From positions 744,001 to 808,000 of the forward strand of contig JARGXX010000016.1 of the NCBI GenBank assembly GCA_030374765.1: a DNA stretch of 64,000 nucleotides. Reading direction: 5' to 3'. The translations under genes were made by a program, and so were the position numbers. Source of the DNA: Agarophyton chilense. Taxonomy: Eukaryota; Rhodophyta; Florideophyceae; Gracilariales; Gracilariaceae. Below, one piece after another: positions 30,746 through 42,853 of this stretch. Each line of letters starts with the position of its first letter. Within the stretch, counting starts at the first letter, position 1. The notes below the pieces were generated by a model that searched no databases, had not been told where the DNA came from, and saw only the letters and a program-made list of their open reading frames with translations.

Positions 30746-32699
30746 TCATTTGGCATGATTTACAGCGTAAAAAACCTCAGGTCGTTTGTCTCGAAAGCGA
30801 TCATTGAAATGATAGAAAGTGAAGCAGTTCACATGGAAACCTTGTATGAATTCTGTGCATGGATACATTGTGTACCCTTCTCGCCCTTCCGAGCACAGCA
30901 ACTTGCACAAATAGCAATGTACGCTTTTCCGGCCTTGCGGTTCAAGCAACATGTGGGAACTGTTATGCATGGTTCCAGGAGCAGGCGTGGCTGGTGGCAG
31001 GGGTAGGGCGTTTGAATGGATTTGAAAAAGGCAAGCTCTCTTCTGCTTGTACTTGAGGTGATCGGCGACAAGTTGGAGGATTACCCGCTGCTTCAATTGA
31101 CCAAATTCAATGATGCTCTCCCCATGCGGATAAATTTATTTTGAGCAGTCCATGTGCATTTAGGAGCCTTGCGTCTAGAACAACTGTCAACAGGCTCATT
31201 GTGACTCGCCGTTCCTTTCTGACTGTAGCCGAAGTTGATCGCAACTGATCAAACCTGTCAACTCTGTTCATGAATAAGTTGTACGCGACGATTACGGAAG
31301 GTACGTAAAGGGTTGTACGGCGCAGCGATTCCTCCCCGGTCCATCTTTGGAGCGGGGCCAGGCCATGAAGACAACTCACTGCGTGATCATTTGGCTCTTG
31401 AATCCGCGAAGACGGCGTGTCGGAAAGGTCATTTGTGTAAAACGACACTATTGCGCGATCCTGGAATACAATAAAACCACTTTTCTTCTCCACAGACAGT
31501 GTTGCATGGGCACCCTTCCCCTTCTCAAATACTTGGACGAGACGCCACTCTCCACGAAGGGCGTGTTTTAAACTTTCAATTGCTTCCTTTAGAGCCGAGC
31601 GGTTTATGCCATCAATATTATTGAACCGGACAGTGCCTAAGACTTTTCACTCCGAGTCGCTAAGTCGTTGTAATTGCCTGGGAAGGACGTGCCTGGTATA
31701 GAAATTGTCCATTACCATAAGTCTTCCATGCTCTGGCGTCGGATACAGTTGTGTCTGGTGTGCCATTTCGGCACAACAAAGCGCAGAAGTAGAGCTTTTC
31801 CGTACTAGGGATCCGTCAACTGTCCTTTCTACAGCCCCTCTGAGATTTCGGAAAACCTTTGTATAGCGCTGTACTGGACTCTGACCGGACCGATTTCCGG
31901 AACCATTATCTTGGAAGCTATGAAGATACGCATGTGACCACCCGACAACTGCGTAGAATCTGATTCCGAACTTGACGGGCTTGGTCTTCATATAAGATCG
32001 AGCTGAAGTACGTCCCTTACACCAGACAGTGTTCTCATCTAGAGAACTGACCCCAAATGGAACTGCAAGTGTAGCAGCGTTCCGCGCAAATTGTTCTAGA
32101 ACTTTTTAACGGCGCTATTGTGGGTCAACCACCGCCAAGTCTGGATTATACATTGCATACAATCGCAGTGCTGCACGTATGTTCATAAAGGTATCCCTGC
32201 TCATAGTCTTCTGAAAAAAAGGAATACCCAGGAGCCCCGATGTATTCCAGTAGTCCGGAAGGCAGTTTAGCCGATGAAAGGAGGTAGCCAGCTCCAAACC
32301 AAGAAAGGCTTGCAGCTCATCCATTCGAAGAGGCTTTCTTCGTTTTCCTCGTTTTAGTAGTTCTGTACTAGTCCAAGACCTCACTCCTACCAAGAAAGTG
32401 TTGTTCAGTAATAAATTGAAGACACACAACTCCTTCTTGTGTGCGTAAGCTCGTCTTACCAGCTGTTCTTTGTGTAGATATGAACCACTGCATTTCTCCC
32501 ACTTTGTGCAGTAAGGATTGCTCTTGCACAGTTCTTCATTTTCTACTGCCCCGAGTGATGTCACAATAAATTTTTCGCTGTCGTTTTCATCCCAGTACTC
32601 CTGGTTTGCGACTTCAAAGTTGCATCCTTGATTATTCATGAGTGCCGTATAGTCTTCATTTTCGATAACAGTATGTGAGGAAGAAGAAGATTGATTCAT
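30746..32699 (-). mobile_element. PiggyBac-type DNA transposon of a second family, broken
   Basis: The minus strand carries a different PiggyBac transposase from the copies at 2.5 and 13 kb. The N-terminal half is at 32115-32699. The catalytic region runs about 32060-31647 (SLDENTVWCKGRTSARSYMKTKPVKFGIRFY and GRLMVMDNFYTRHVLPRQL). The C-terminal core is at 31107-31493 (VIVAYNLFMNRVDRFDQLRS). A cysteine-rich tail at about 30770-30990 (HCYLCKLLC, then FHVNC) is the zinc-binding end typical of the family. At least three stops or frame changes break it. Ends and target site were not located. Confidence 0.8.
32115..32699 (-). pseudogene. PiggyBac (family 2) transposase, N-terminal part
   Basis: Starting from the ATG at 32699, this 194-codon block has an acidic Ser-rich N-terminus. 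It then carries the PiggyBac entry motifs: LKRGKRRKPLRMDELQAFLGLELATSFHRLNCLPDYW and FFQKTMSRDTFMNIRAALRLY. The frame stops at 32115. Downstream coding continues in other frames, so this is a truncated piece of a plain DNA transposon and not a host gene. Confidence 0.75.
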
Positions 32700-33288
32700 A
32701 AAATTCAACGTTGCTTGAGGTAAGATTACGAAACAGAAATCTCACAGTGGAGAAAAGGCATTGCCATGTTGTTTGGAAGGTTTTCTACGGTTTGGGAGGG
32801 CCGGTTGCGATTCCATCAGTTCATCTGAGCCCACAATTTAGTGTCACGAAAAAAAGTGTTCATACTTTTGTTACGACGTGCATGTTACGCGAGAAAGGAG
32901 AATTGGCGCGTTTTATGTAGCTGATATTGGCTCACTATCGTAACTGTCATTGGCTCAGATTGTAGCTAGGTCAAAAAGAGCCAATGAGAGTGCAATATCA
33001 TATGTCTATCATGGTAGAGATAACAGAATCAAGTACTTGGCAGGCTGGCATGTGGTTGTGTTTCAGTCTTTTCTTTCTCTATCCAATCATGTGCACAGCT
33101 TATGTCTATCTGAGTACACATAAGCTTCCAGTTTCAAAAGGGTTAATTTGACAACTGGCCATATTTGACAAAACGCCAGACCCACCTTCTATCCAGCTCA
33201 TCATTATCTTTCTCTTCCAGTAGAAACAGCGCTCTACGTCTAGGCCTAGGCCGTAATTGTCTCGAGACTGGGGAGTCGAACTAGACGC
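32700..33288. other. Intergenic DNA
   Basis: No gene is recognised. A 69-codon plus-strand frame (32711-32920) has no motif. Two near-identical phrases, GATATTGGCTCACTATCGTAAC and a variant, recur around 32930-32960, suggesting a small local duplication. Confidence 0.3.
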
Positions 33289-33760
33289 AGAGTCTATACG
33301 ACCGATGGCCTCATGTGAGGTCAATTGGCATTATATAAGGCCATTTTTCATTTCTTTGTAATTGAGCAATAAATGCAATCTACAAGCTCTGCATAACTGA
33401 AACAAATTGCTGAACACTCTTCTTTTGATGACATCAATCTTTGAAGTATGCATTACTAGATTATTGGAAGAGTTATTCCCTTTCAACATGTTTTCTTTGG
33501 ATCGTTTGAGGCCAAAAGTATTCGGTTATTTTTTGCGACTACTTAAGTTTTTTACTCTAAAACTAAATCATTTTAAAGTAGAGTATTTAGGCTATGGTAA
33601 AATAGATTGCCGACCTTTTTTGTCAACGATAAAGATGTACAGTTTTTTTCTTCTTTTTTCAGCTGTATATTTGAATTTTTATATCTTGGATAAATTTGAG
33701 TTACATTTTAAGAGAAATTTTGGCCTCATATGAAGGCAATGTTTTGGACGTGTAGACACT
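33289..33760. mobile_element. MITE related to PiggyBac family 1
   Basis: This 472-bp non-coding element runs from AGAGTCTATACG (33289-33300) to CGTGTAGACACT (33749-33760), which are inverted copies of each other. Inside each end lie 16-bp palindromes of the GGCCTCATATGAGGCC type: two at the left (33307-33322 and 33327-33342, both degenerate) and one at the right. The body aligns with the 400-bp block at the 5' end of PiggyBac copy 2. There is no transposase piece. It is best read as an internally deleted, non-autonomous derivative moved by a family 1 transposase. No clear TTAA duplication is visible. Confidence 0.75.
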
Positions 33761-33949
33761 TGTTTTTTTAGGCATTTCAAAATGCCTGAGTCGATGCGGA
33801 GCCAAATTGCGCGCAGAAAATGAAGTGCAAAAAAAGAGAATGCAAGAAAAAACGGCCCGGCAATAAGCTTTTTTACTTTAAAGGCAGAGTAAATCAGTTT
33901 CAAACGTCCTAAACATAGGTAGGCTGTCTTTAACAATCATCTATCGCAT
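33761..33949. other. Short AT-rich spacer
   Basis: This A-rich spacer lies between the MITE and the pogo relic. It shows nothing recognisable. Confidence 0.4.
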
Positions 33950-35060
33950 TAGTAGAGTGTAGCAAACGAATAATTTGAAAACCCTAACGAAGCTTCTCCA
34001 CCCCACGAAACACTTCCCGGGTCGCCCAATACTCCTGGCGGAGACAGAAAAGACTATGGTGGATTACAATGCAAAATACGCAGCAGAACGGGGGTTTGTC
34101 TTCGATATTGAATTCCAAAAGCAGTTTATGGGCCAAATTGAAAACGATGGGCGAAAAAGTTTGAAGAATAATACCTTCTGATGATGCATGCCGGTTCTTT
34201 TGTGCCTGTCATCCCCAATTAACATACTGAAGGAAAAAGAATCACATGCATAAGTACTTGGCCATTGAAACCCCTAGCCGCAGTCGGACACTCCTGGATC
34301 ATTCGCAGCCACTCAAAAAGCAGCACCTAGGTTTATTTGAAGACTCGAACAGGATTTGGAACCTCGACAAAACAGCGTTGAGTGCGACCTACCGAAATAC
34401 AATAAGAGTTCTAACATCTTCAAAGTCAAATATGGGAAGGAGACGTCGTAACTTTAAAGATAACGCTTCCTGTGTAACGGCCCTTTTTATTACTTTCGCG
34501 TCTGGTTTTATCGCTCTCCCTTTCTTTGTCAATGCCAGCAAAAAGATTGTTCCACGGTGGAAGCCCATCATCACCGAATACCTTAAACTGAAGCTTCCAA
34601 GCAGTCTCAATGGGATGGCATCTTCCCAATGGCTACCCAATGATAGCTAAAGTGTGTGCAAAAAAAGGGTCTATGACCATGGCACTCATGCCGGATCTTA
34701 GAGCACATTTCAATGCGTTCTGTTTCCAAAACATCGATTTAAGTAAAGTAGTTCTTCTGATCTTAGACTGGCACAGTTTACATCATGGAAATGAGTGGAT
34801 TCTGTAATGCCAATCTTGGAACATTAACGTTATACAACTTCCGGCAAATACTTTCCACTTCTTACAGCCCTGCGACTCACACATCAACCAATCATTTAAA
34901 GAGAAAACGAGGGAGGTCAGCGACTTATTGCTTAGAACAGGTATTTACAGGAACATAAATATTGCATTCAAACTGAAGTTGGGAGCTGCTGGCTTTCAGT
35001 CAGTCACTTCTCAAGTTGTGAATCAGAGCTTTGTCGACACCGGAATATGACCAATGCCAT
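33950..35060 (+). mobile_element. Pogo/Fot1-like (DDE_1) transposon relic
   Basis: The plus strand encodes pieces of a CENP-B/pogo-type transposase. The pre-catalytic WYNAKYAAERGF-like region is at about 34056-34120. The first Asp block RIWNLDKTALSATYR is near 34350, followed by TALFITFASGFIALPFFV. The second Asp block VVLLILDWHSLHHGNEWI is near 34750. The downstream QLPANTFHFLQPCDSHINQSFKEK block is near 34840 and the terminal FVDTGI-P motif near 35035. Several stops and frame changes separate them. In the first block the usual DET reads DKT, so a catalytic neighbour is altered. Terminal repeats were not found. Confidence 0.75.
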
Positions 35061-35454
35061 TCTAATTCTTGAAACGGTTTGATAAACAACACAGATAAAC
35101 CAGAGATGAGGATAGTAGACCCAAGGGACAGTTGGGTATGACAGTTCGCATCAGTGACAGTGTTCTTTATGGGCGAATCAGGGAAATTATGTGACACGAA
35201 ACATGCCCTACTAATGGTGTTTTTCGGATTGAGCAGACGCTTCAAAGTAATCATTCACCACACAGGGTGTTGTGGAGCGCCGCAAACCTTCGAGCTCCGG
35301 TGAGACTCGTCAGAAAAAAGACAGCAATAGATCCGGAGCAGGTGCCGAGTATCTTACCAACCGCAGGGTTTTAGTGAACATTACGAACGCGAACACACTG
35401 AAAAGAGAAAAGAGGCTTGTGGGAGAGGCGCTGGGGTCAGAAGAGAATCGGAAT
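35061..35454. other. Spacer between pogo relic and LTR D2
   Basis: A plus-strand frame of 88 codons (35272-35538) runs across into the LTR D repeat, so it is not a gene. A minus-strand frame at 35000-35254 overlaps the pogo tail and is a shadow of it. Confidence 0.35.
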
Positions 35455-35919
35455 GGCGGCGATAGCGGTCAGGCTCAAATCTGCGGCACTGTGAAGGAGC
35501 AACTATTACGTGTGAGTCCTGTAAGCGGCAGGGCCTGAGGTATCTTACAGAAGCCACCTGGAATTGCCGACCTCAGCTGGACATATTTAGAGACTTGTTT
35601 TATTTTATTTAGTGTGATAGAATAGCCTTACAGTGCAAGTGAGATCTCAGCGCCTCTCCATTGATATTTACTTGGTTCGAGTGACGCGTCTCCCTTAGCA
35701 TCGGGTAGGTACCGTTAGGATACTAAATACCCCCTTTCGTACATTAGGTTCACCAATTGGTCTTCCAGCCATCCTTTCCGTAGCTCCAACCTGTAGAATT
35801 ACGCAGTATACGCCCGCCCATTGCACCAAGTACTCTGGGAGAGCCACCGTCAAGGATACGGACCTTAGGACCCGCTCTACCCCGCTACCTCAGGTTAAGA
35901 CCAGTACGCTGACCCACCA
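35455..35919 (-). repeat. LTR-like repeat, family D (copy D2), reverse
   Basis: This is the reverse complement of the first about 470 bp of D1 (9594-10065), at perhaps 75% identity by eye. The copy begins TGGTGGGTCAG on the minus strand. The tRNA-type boxes seen in D1 are worn here. No internal region of the D element is attached on its left, where the pogo relic lies. Confidence 0.65.
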
Positions 35920-37334
35920 GTTATTACGTTAAATTTTGGTCTCTCGACTTAGAATCCCTTAGGAATAATTGACCTGGCCACTGGAAAGAAGAATTGTACG
36001 GATTCTAGCCTTTGGTTTAGTTACCCAATGGACCAGAAGTACAGAAGCAACCGCCGTCATGGATGCGGGAAACACACCCAACCGACCAGGCATTAGGCCT
36101 CCTACGGCAGGAAAAGTTGCCACTACAACGCCGACGATGTCACCTGACCTTCAGGGTAATACAGTTAGCGACCACAAGAACACGAGAAGCCAGCCACAAG
36201 AAGTACTAACCCCCCCTGGACCACCCTAAAAGGATTCGCCGAGAACCCACGGTGGCAGCTCATTTACGAGAACGCCTCACCAGGGCCACCTCTATACCAG
36301 GGACACCTTAAGGAGAACCGCGTAAGACCGAAGGAATTAAAGATAAAATTCCCGCATGTCTTGCCGACCTTCTCTGGCCCCCTCTCCATGAGCTCTGCTC
36401 AGCCCATGTGCATTCCATTGTGGACATGCGACTCGCTACAGCGATCGCTGACCATACGGATTACCTCATTTTGCGAATAGTCTCTAAGGTCATGTAGTCT
36501 GAATTATTCATAGACTTCCTCCTACAGGCCGTTCATAGATCAGTCATCAGTCAGACAGGAAATACGGTCCCTAGGATCACTTCACAAATCAACCATCCGG
36601 TTCCCATATGGCAACCCTCTATCGAACCCCCAGGAGTTGCGGTATTACAAGCCCATCGCTGGGAACACCTGTAGTATTCTACTATGTCGGGGAATCCGAT
36701 AGGATGATTTTTCGCGAAGTCGCGGTTGGAACTCATAAGTGAGTGATGTCATCAAACTTGTGATATGAAACGGCACACCGCGTAGAATGCCAGGAGGCAG
36801 GGTACATTAGTGGAACACGTGGTATCACGAGTGGACTGGCTTGCAACGGTGCATGTAGTGGCGATCCACGTGGCTGGTTTTACTACCCTTTGTAGCTAGA
36901 CGTCCGTTAGGGACCATACCCATACAGTGGTTTGGCTAAGTGGCTGACCACTGGGTATTATTTATATATCTTTTTTGGGCACTCACCCTGGCACACAGTA
37001 TATAGTGTACCAGAGGTGAGCGCCGACTCCAAGTAAAGGAGACAACATGGGCATCATGACTATTCTGCTCCTCGCTTAGGATTCCTTAACCGGAGATCCG
37101 GACGAGCTATAATAGATAGTCAGCCCCCAACCACTTCACGAGCCGTCTCGTACCTACGCCCCATCAACGTTTTACAGTTGCACTGCTCACCCTCCCTGGC
37201 GAGTAGTGGTCTTACACCCCACTTCCAGCTCGCTCGTATTGTAGCTCTACCACCCCTTTTACTTCGCCGCAAGAGACCCATCGGCAGTCCGAACGCTGTC
37301 GCAGGTGTCTGCTCTCTCCGGTAGAGCGGATACT
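35920..37334. other. Unassigned, probably 5' part of a broken Gypsy element
   Basis: A plus-strand Pro/Thr-rich frame (35969-36229) has no motif. A possible LTR-type promoter lies around 36955-37020 (TTTATATATC, then TATATAGTG). A full LTR cannot be defined because no second copy is in the window. The Gypsy pol that starts after 38150 may belong to it. Confidence 0.3.
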
Positions 37335-37992
37335 ACAGGGATGAAAGGAAAGTTCGCCAGCTCTGGCTCGGATTTACTTGGAGGCGCTCAATTTCTCACT
37401 TATATACAACTCAAAAAACGTCAGCCAACTAGACGCCAACCCAGAGTAAACCCTAGACTACAAAGCAGGGACACCCAATACTACCAATCATATTCAAGCA
37501 CGACATTAACTTTAGCCAAAGTTCATTGCAGCACACAACAAGGCAATACAACAGTGCACAGCACATCATTACACTGACGTGTGCACAAATTCAATATGCC
37601 AGCACACGCTTCTTGCAATCCGCCTCCATACACGTTCACCTTCCAGCACAGTACACCAAGTCTTCTGTAATACACATGACACGCTCTTCTCCAAGTACAT
37701 TCGTTACACCTTGTGAGATGTGTTCATAGTACACCAGCTAGACATGTTGAACAGCGTGCACAGTAGTACAAGTAGACCACGTACACACGTGTCCTACAGA
37801 CAAATCCAATAGTGCCATACCACTTGTACACACCACATTGCATGTGCACATTTGCAGTAGCAAATCACAGCACGAGTTCACGTTGAGGTCCGGCTGATAC
37901 GCATATGCTCTTTTCTAGAGGCACCCTCCAAAACAGCCCATGCTCTCCTGCACATTTGGTTTTCAGTGACAGCATAGGCACTTGCATCAACA
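37335..37992 (-). repeat. LTR, family C, reverse orientation
   Basis: The core 37342-37986 (645 bp) is the reverse complement of 42860-43504, also 645 bp, so the two copies keep the same length. Similarity of a few bases extends past both ends, which sets the wider bounds. On the minus strand it starts TGTTGATGCAAGTGCC and contains a TATATAAG promoter-like box. No target duplication is visible. Confidence 0.75.
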
Positions 37993-38149
37993 ATGAAAGA
38001 CCACAGGTCCACGCCATTTTAGACCCTACAGACGACCCCCAAAAGGAACCCCATCCTCAGGAAGAAATGGAATCCCAATCGGAAAACGCTTAGAGGGTCG
38101 ACGCGAGACAAATTATCCCTCGTTCAGTCCATGCCTCAACCAATTGGAC

Positions 38150-40280
38150 GGTCAGGACCCAAAGAGATCCTCATCTCCCAATACAAACCACAGCTCTGAG
38201 ACCACTTAGAATGAACCAGAATTGGAATACAGTATCGGTCCTGTCTGAAACCTCAAAAAGAAACATTAAAGTTCGAGTAACCATGGGATTACGTCCCAAC
38301 TGCTTCCGAGTGACCACAGCAGTATTGTACACAGGGGCTGGCCTCAATTTGGTCCATTCTATGCTACTCCCATTTGTTTGGCTAAAATTCGTTAAGGAAA
38401 GGACACCCCCAAAATTACCAACGCATTACGTAGATCAATGGACATTGAAGGGTCAATACCACTTGACACACACTTACGACGATTCAAAGTCCGCATGTGG
38501 TTCCTTGTATGTCCTAACTTGGGCGCTGACGCAATCTTAGAGACTTCCTTCATCGATCGATACATTAAGGCCATTTATCCAGGCCTTACGAAAGTCGGGT
38601 TCTATCGTGCACCTCGCATCTTTATAACTGGTTCCGCCCCAGGGCCAGAAGCTAACCGCAGACGAGCGATTATCTCCGAAAACACGTGGTCCAATAAGGT
38701 TCGCTTGTCGAAGTTTATAACGATACTCCCGATGACCCAAATCACCGTATCGTTCCATGCCCAGTCTTCAGGTCTCGTGGCTATTCAGAACCACCCGAAA
38801 ACGGTTCTGAAGCACCTTACCTTAATGGCCAATGGAGTAATGGACATCAGCCCCAACAGGCCCTTCTTGGTCACAATCGGGAACTTTAGAGATAAACCCG
38901 TGCGGATACCTAAAGATACAGTGATTGGTATCACTCTACCCGCGCCCGTGGCCATTATGGAGGCCCAAATGGATAATCTTGCGACGCCAACTCTCGACGA
39001 GGACGTCGACTCTCGGGAGGGGACAGTCGCTATCGGCGCAGAATTCGAATCCTATATGCTCCAGGTACTTGATCTCCTCAGGGAATACCAGGCCATGGGG
39101 TCAGGTAGATTTGGAAAACTCAGAGCCACTACAAACCGCATTGAACTTGAGGATGATGCTAGATCACAGTTCCAGCACCCATCCCGTAAAGGCGTTAAGG
39201 GTAGGGAAATAGTCGCCGACTAGATGAACAAGATGCGCAAAGCTCAAGTCATAGAGCCGGCACCTCCGAACCAATCCGAATTGGCAAGTTTCCTTGTCCT
39301 CGTCGCGACAAAAGATGGCTCCGTCAGGTTCTGTGTCGACTACAAGAAGCTGAATGCAGTAACCAAGAGGGACTCATACCCAACACCCCGCATGGATGAC
39401 TGTCTTTACTCCTTAGGCGAAGCTGTCGTATTTACCACACTGGACACTAACTCTGGATATTGGCCAATCCCTTTGGCCGAAGATGTGAGAGCTCTGACAA
39501 CCTTCACCAACCATGAATGTCTGTTCAAATTTACTCATGCCCTTTGGTTTAAAGAATTCTCCAGTAACCTTCCACCGGGTAATGGACATCATACTGTCCA
39601 GAGTCAAATGGAAATTCGCCCCGGTCTATTTGGATGACGAAGTAATTTTCTCATGAACCGTGAAGTAACACCTTCGCCACGTGAACACGGTGCTAACTAT
39701 CCAATAGGACTCTGGAGTAACCCTGAAATCCCGCAAGTACACCTTCTTTAAAGCCTCAGTAAACTATCACGATCACTTCGTCCTTTCAGGAATGTTAATG
39801 GTAGCCCAACGGACCACAGCTACGATCCGCCTGGCTAAAACTCCCAGAAACCACAAAGAAAACGATCTTTCTTGGGCATTTGCAATGTCTATCGACGTTT
39901 CGTCCGAGGATTTGCTAAATTTTCGGCTTCTCTCAACGCGATGCTGAAGAAGGAAACAACTTCGGAGTTTGGAAACCTTACCGAGGACCAATACCAGGTA
40001 TTTCAGACCCTAAAAAGACAATTGCTGCTGACCCCACCCATACTGGCTTTAGCAAACCCCAATAGGTCCTTTGTCTTGGACACAGACGTTTCTGATGTCT
40101 AAGTGGGATGTGCACTGCTACAGGAACAAGCTTTGCCAAAGGATTATTAACCTATTGGATACCGGAGCAGAACGATCACCAGCGCGGAGCGCAAGTACAG
40201 CACCACCGAAAAGGAATGTCTAGCCATCGTATGGTCCGTATTGACACTCCGTCCATACCTCGAGGGAACTAGGTTTACAA
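38150..40280 (+). mobile_element. Gypsy-type LTR retrotransposon (II), broken and cut short
   Basis: The plus strand encodes an aspartic protease relic (YTGAGLNLV, about 38330) and a long linker with ANGVMDISPNRPFLV. The reverse transcriptase follows (VRFCVDYKKLNAVTKRDSYPTPRMDD, then VFTTLDTNSGYWPI, 39330-39480), then the RT thumb and RNase H pieces (FVLDTDVSDV, about 40070; TEKECLAIVWSVLTLRPYL, about 40210). The order protease-RT-RNase H is that of Gypsy (Metaviridae). It is broken several times and ends abruptly inside RNase H where LTR A2 begins. The integrase is missing here. Confidence 0.85.
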
Positions 40281-40955
40281 TGTTGAGTATTTAGGTCGAC
40301 AGCCACTCCGAACTCCTGGGAAGCTTGGAAATAGTGGAAAACCAAAAGTGGATTTAAGCATGGGCACTTTTGGACACCCTCCGTGGAAAAACGCATGTGA
40401 GCCTCATCTTAATCTCAACGTGAAACGGCCATCTGATTGGCTGCTGTAAATGCCCTCATGCAACGTGGTATGGACAAGTGGTCTGGTTCTAATGGGGCGT
40501 GTTGGGGCTTCGGCCCAAGTGGAGCGATTTGATTGGGCGAGAGCGCTGAATGAGCACGGGCTTTGCAGTTGGAGAGAATGTGCGAATAGGGGCTGGATAT
40601 TGGGTTTGGCCGTAACAGCCGAATCTGGGCTGCGCGGGGTGGTTGGCATTGGCGCACCACTTTGGATGATTTTTTGAGGTTTTATTAGTTATGATTTATG
40701 TTTAAAATTGTTTTGGCGCGCAACTCCTCGTCCCACGGTGGCAAGCTGTGAGACGTGGGTGACCCGCCGACGGTCAGCACCGGCGGTGGAAGTGCGTGCA
40801 AGGTAGTTATAGTTGTCAATGACGGTCGCCGACGACCATAGTAAATTGTCAAGGCTGACTACCTTCCTTTTTATTTCTTCTTTTATTTTTCTCTTCTTCT
40901 CGTCTTTTTCCCCTCTTCCTCCTTTTCCTTTACCTAACCTGCGCTCACGTTGTGA
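40281..40955 (+). repeat. LTR, family A (copy A2), 5' LTR of a Copia-type element
   Basis: The repeat aligns with A1 and A3, starting TGTTGA and ending GTTGTGA. Its left flank TACAA is not repeated at its right, so it is not a solo LTR; the partner LTR is missing from the window. The plus-strand Copia-type gag at 41851 follows it, which identifies family A as Copia-like. It is inserted in the RNase H part of Gypsy II. Confidence 0.75.
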
Positions 40956-41850
40956 GGTTATGGGCCCGGAGCGTCGACTCTTCGCAGACGTTACGCTTTT
41001 CTAACACTCATTTGGATTCAAGAAGTTTCCCTACTGTGACAGGTGCGCGATCTACGACTAACGCTCATCTGGATTCAAGAAGTTATTTTGTGTTGCGACA
41101 GGCGTGTACCCTGCGTACTTCCTCCTTGGTGGCGAAAACATATCGCGTTTGTTAGTACCCCCTTGGCACGAGACCGGGAAGTCTGCCAAATCCTGCTCTC
41201 CGTCCGTAGAGTACGGAGGTCGATGAACTGGGCTTGGAAGTGTAGAAGCAACCGTACTACACCGCATGACCACGCTACTTTCCCGCAAGAGGCTAGCTTG
41301 GGTCAACTGGGGGAAGTGTATCTTGACGACACCCCTCCTTGGAACGCCTCGTAGGGACTAAAAGCGCCGGACTCTGAATTGCGCAGATCTCGGTAGGTAA
41401 TCATATCGTGCCTCACTTGGAGAGAGTAACCAGGGTCCAGGGGATCATCCTTTAGGGTAGCGGAGGTAGTTTCTCCCGCCAGTGCGCCCGCCTACCTCGA
41501 GCAAGTCTCGGTAGGTTCAATCGAAAAGTTTCAACCAGAAGTCGAGAAGTTTGTCTGTTCCGGATACGCCTTCTGCCACTGCCCGTGAGTATACTCCAAG
41601 CGTGGGAGCACCCGAGCTCCGCTTTTGATCGCGTACGAGACGCGTCTCGGTGAGCGTTGCAGGCTACGTCAAAAGTCTCCGCTGTCGTCCTCGCTGTCGA
41701 ACGTTGCAGTTGGGATACTCCGTTCGGGCAAGCTCGGCCACGAATTCATCACTTCTCGTGGCCCTTTTTCTTAAACTTCCCAAAGCATTGAGTCCCTCAC
41801 CCTGCTTCCCTCTACTAATTAATTTCGTTTAGTTCCGTTCTATCTGCTTC
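40956..41850 (+). other. Leader of the Copia-type A element
   Basis: This is non-coding DNA between LTR A2 and the gag. It contains two near-identical phrases (CTCATTTGGATTCAAGAAGTT near 41010 and CTCATCTGGATTCAAGAAGTT near 41065), so a piece of about 55 bp has been duplicated. I could not name a primer-binding site. Confidence 0.4.
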
Positions 41851-42853
41851 GTGGATAACAGACTGAAACATGTCAGACACGGAAATGTAATCCAAAAGTA
41901 CTACCGGGATGAAATCCCTCGTTTTCATGGAAGGCGTGGTGTTGATTATGTTCTATGGCGCCATCGCCTTCGTGCTGCATGCCGTGTTAAAGGGGTGTGG
42001 AATGTCGTGGAATCCGATGCTGGATATTCAGCAACTACTGAAGCAACATCGGACACTGGTGTTGACACCGCTCGCCTCATGGCCAAGAGCGAAAAGGCTT
42101 GTGGAATCATCATTTGTGCTTATGGGGATGCTCCACTACGCGTGGTTATGGATGTCGATGACAACCCGCAGCGTATGCTAGCTTTGTTAGATGCACGGTA
42201 TGTGTCTAATCGTACCGTTTCTAGTGTCGCGGTTCAAACACAGCTGTTCCGCATGGCTTACAATGGTCAGAATATGGCTAGTTATGTGGACCAGTACACA
42301 GCTCTGTTCTCTCAATTGGAGCGTATGGGAAAACATGCGGCTATACCGGAATCTCACGAGGCGCCAATGTTGCTCGCTTCCATAGATCCCATCTGCGCTT
42401 TGGAGACCACGGCTGCGGCTCTTCGCACCAAGGACATCGCTGAGCTCACATGGGATTATGTTGCTACTACGCTCATCGATGAGTATAATGCAAAGCAAGT
42501 GACAACGAAGTCACCAGGGCGATGCTCTCGTCGGAAGAAGAGGGGCAAGAACAAAGGCGGTCGACATTTTGACACCACCGAACGCGCCAAGTCTGTCTCA
42601 GGAAACCGTGGCGATGAGTCGGATGACCAATCTGACCTTGATTCTACCGGTCGTGCACTTGCCCTGGCCCTCAAGTCAATTTCTTCGGATCGTTCCGGCA
42701 GTAGCAATGGTCACCCTTGCACCTTCTGCAAACCGTGATGGACACACACAGGATCGCTGTTTTATGAATCCTGACAACCCTGACAACCACCTACCGCAAA
42801 GCATCATAGAAAAACTTTCATCTCATTCGAAGAAAGTGGGTGCAGGTGGTGGA
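41851..42853 (+). pseudogene. Copia-type gag (A element), truncated
   Basis: The 295-codon block has the Copia gag pattern: DYVLWRHRLRAACRVKGVWNVVE, then ALLDARYVSNRTVSSVAVQTQLFRMAYNGQNMASYVDQYTALFSQLERMG, then ATTLIDEYNA. A Lys/Arg-rich region and a zinc-knuckle start (CTFCKP) follow, and coding traces continue to LTR C. Nothing downstream of gag survives here. The element is cut off by LTR C at 42854. Confidence 0.75.
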
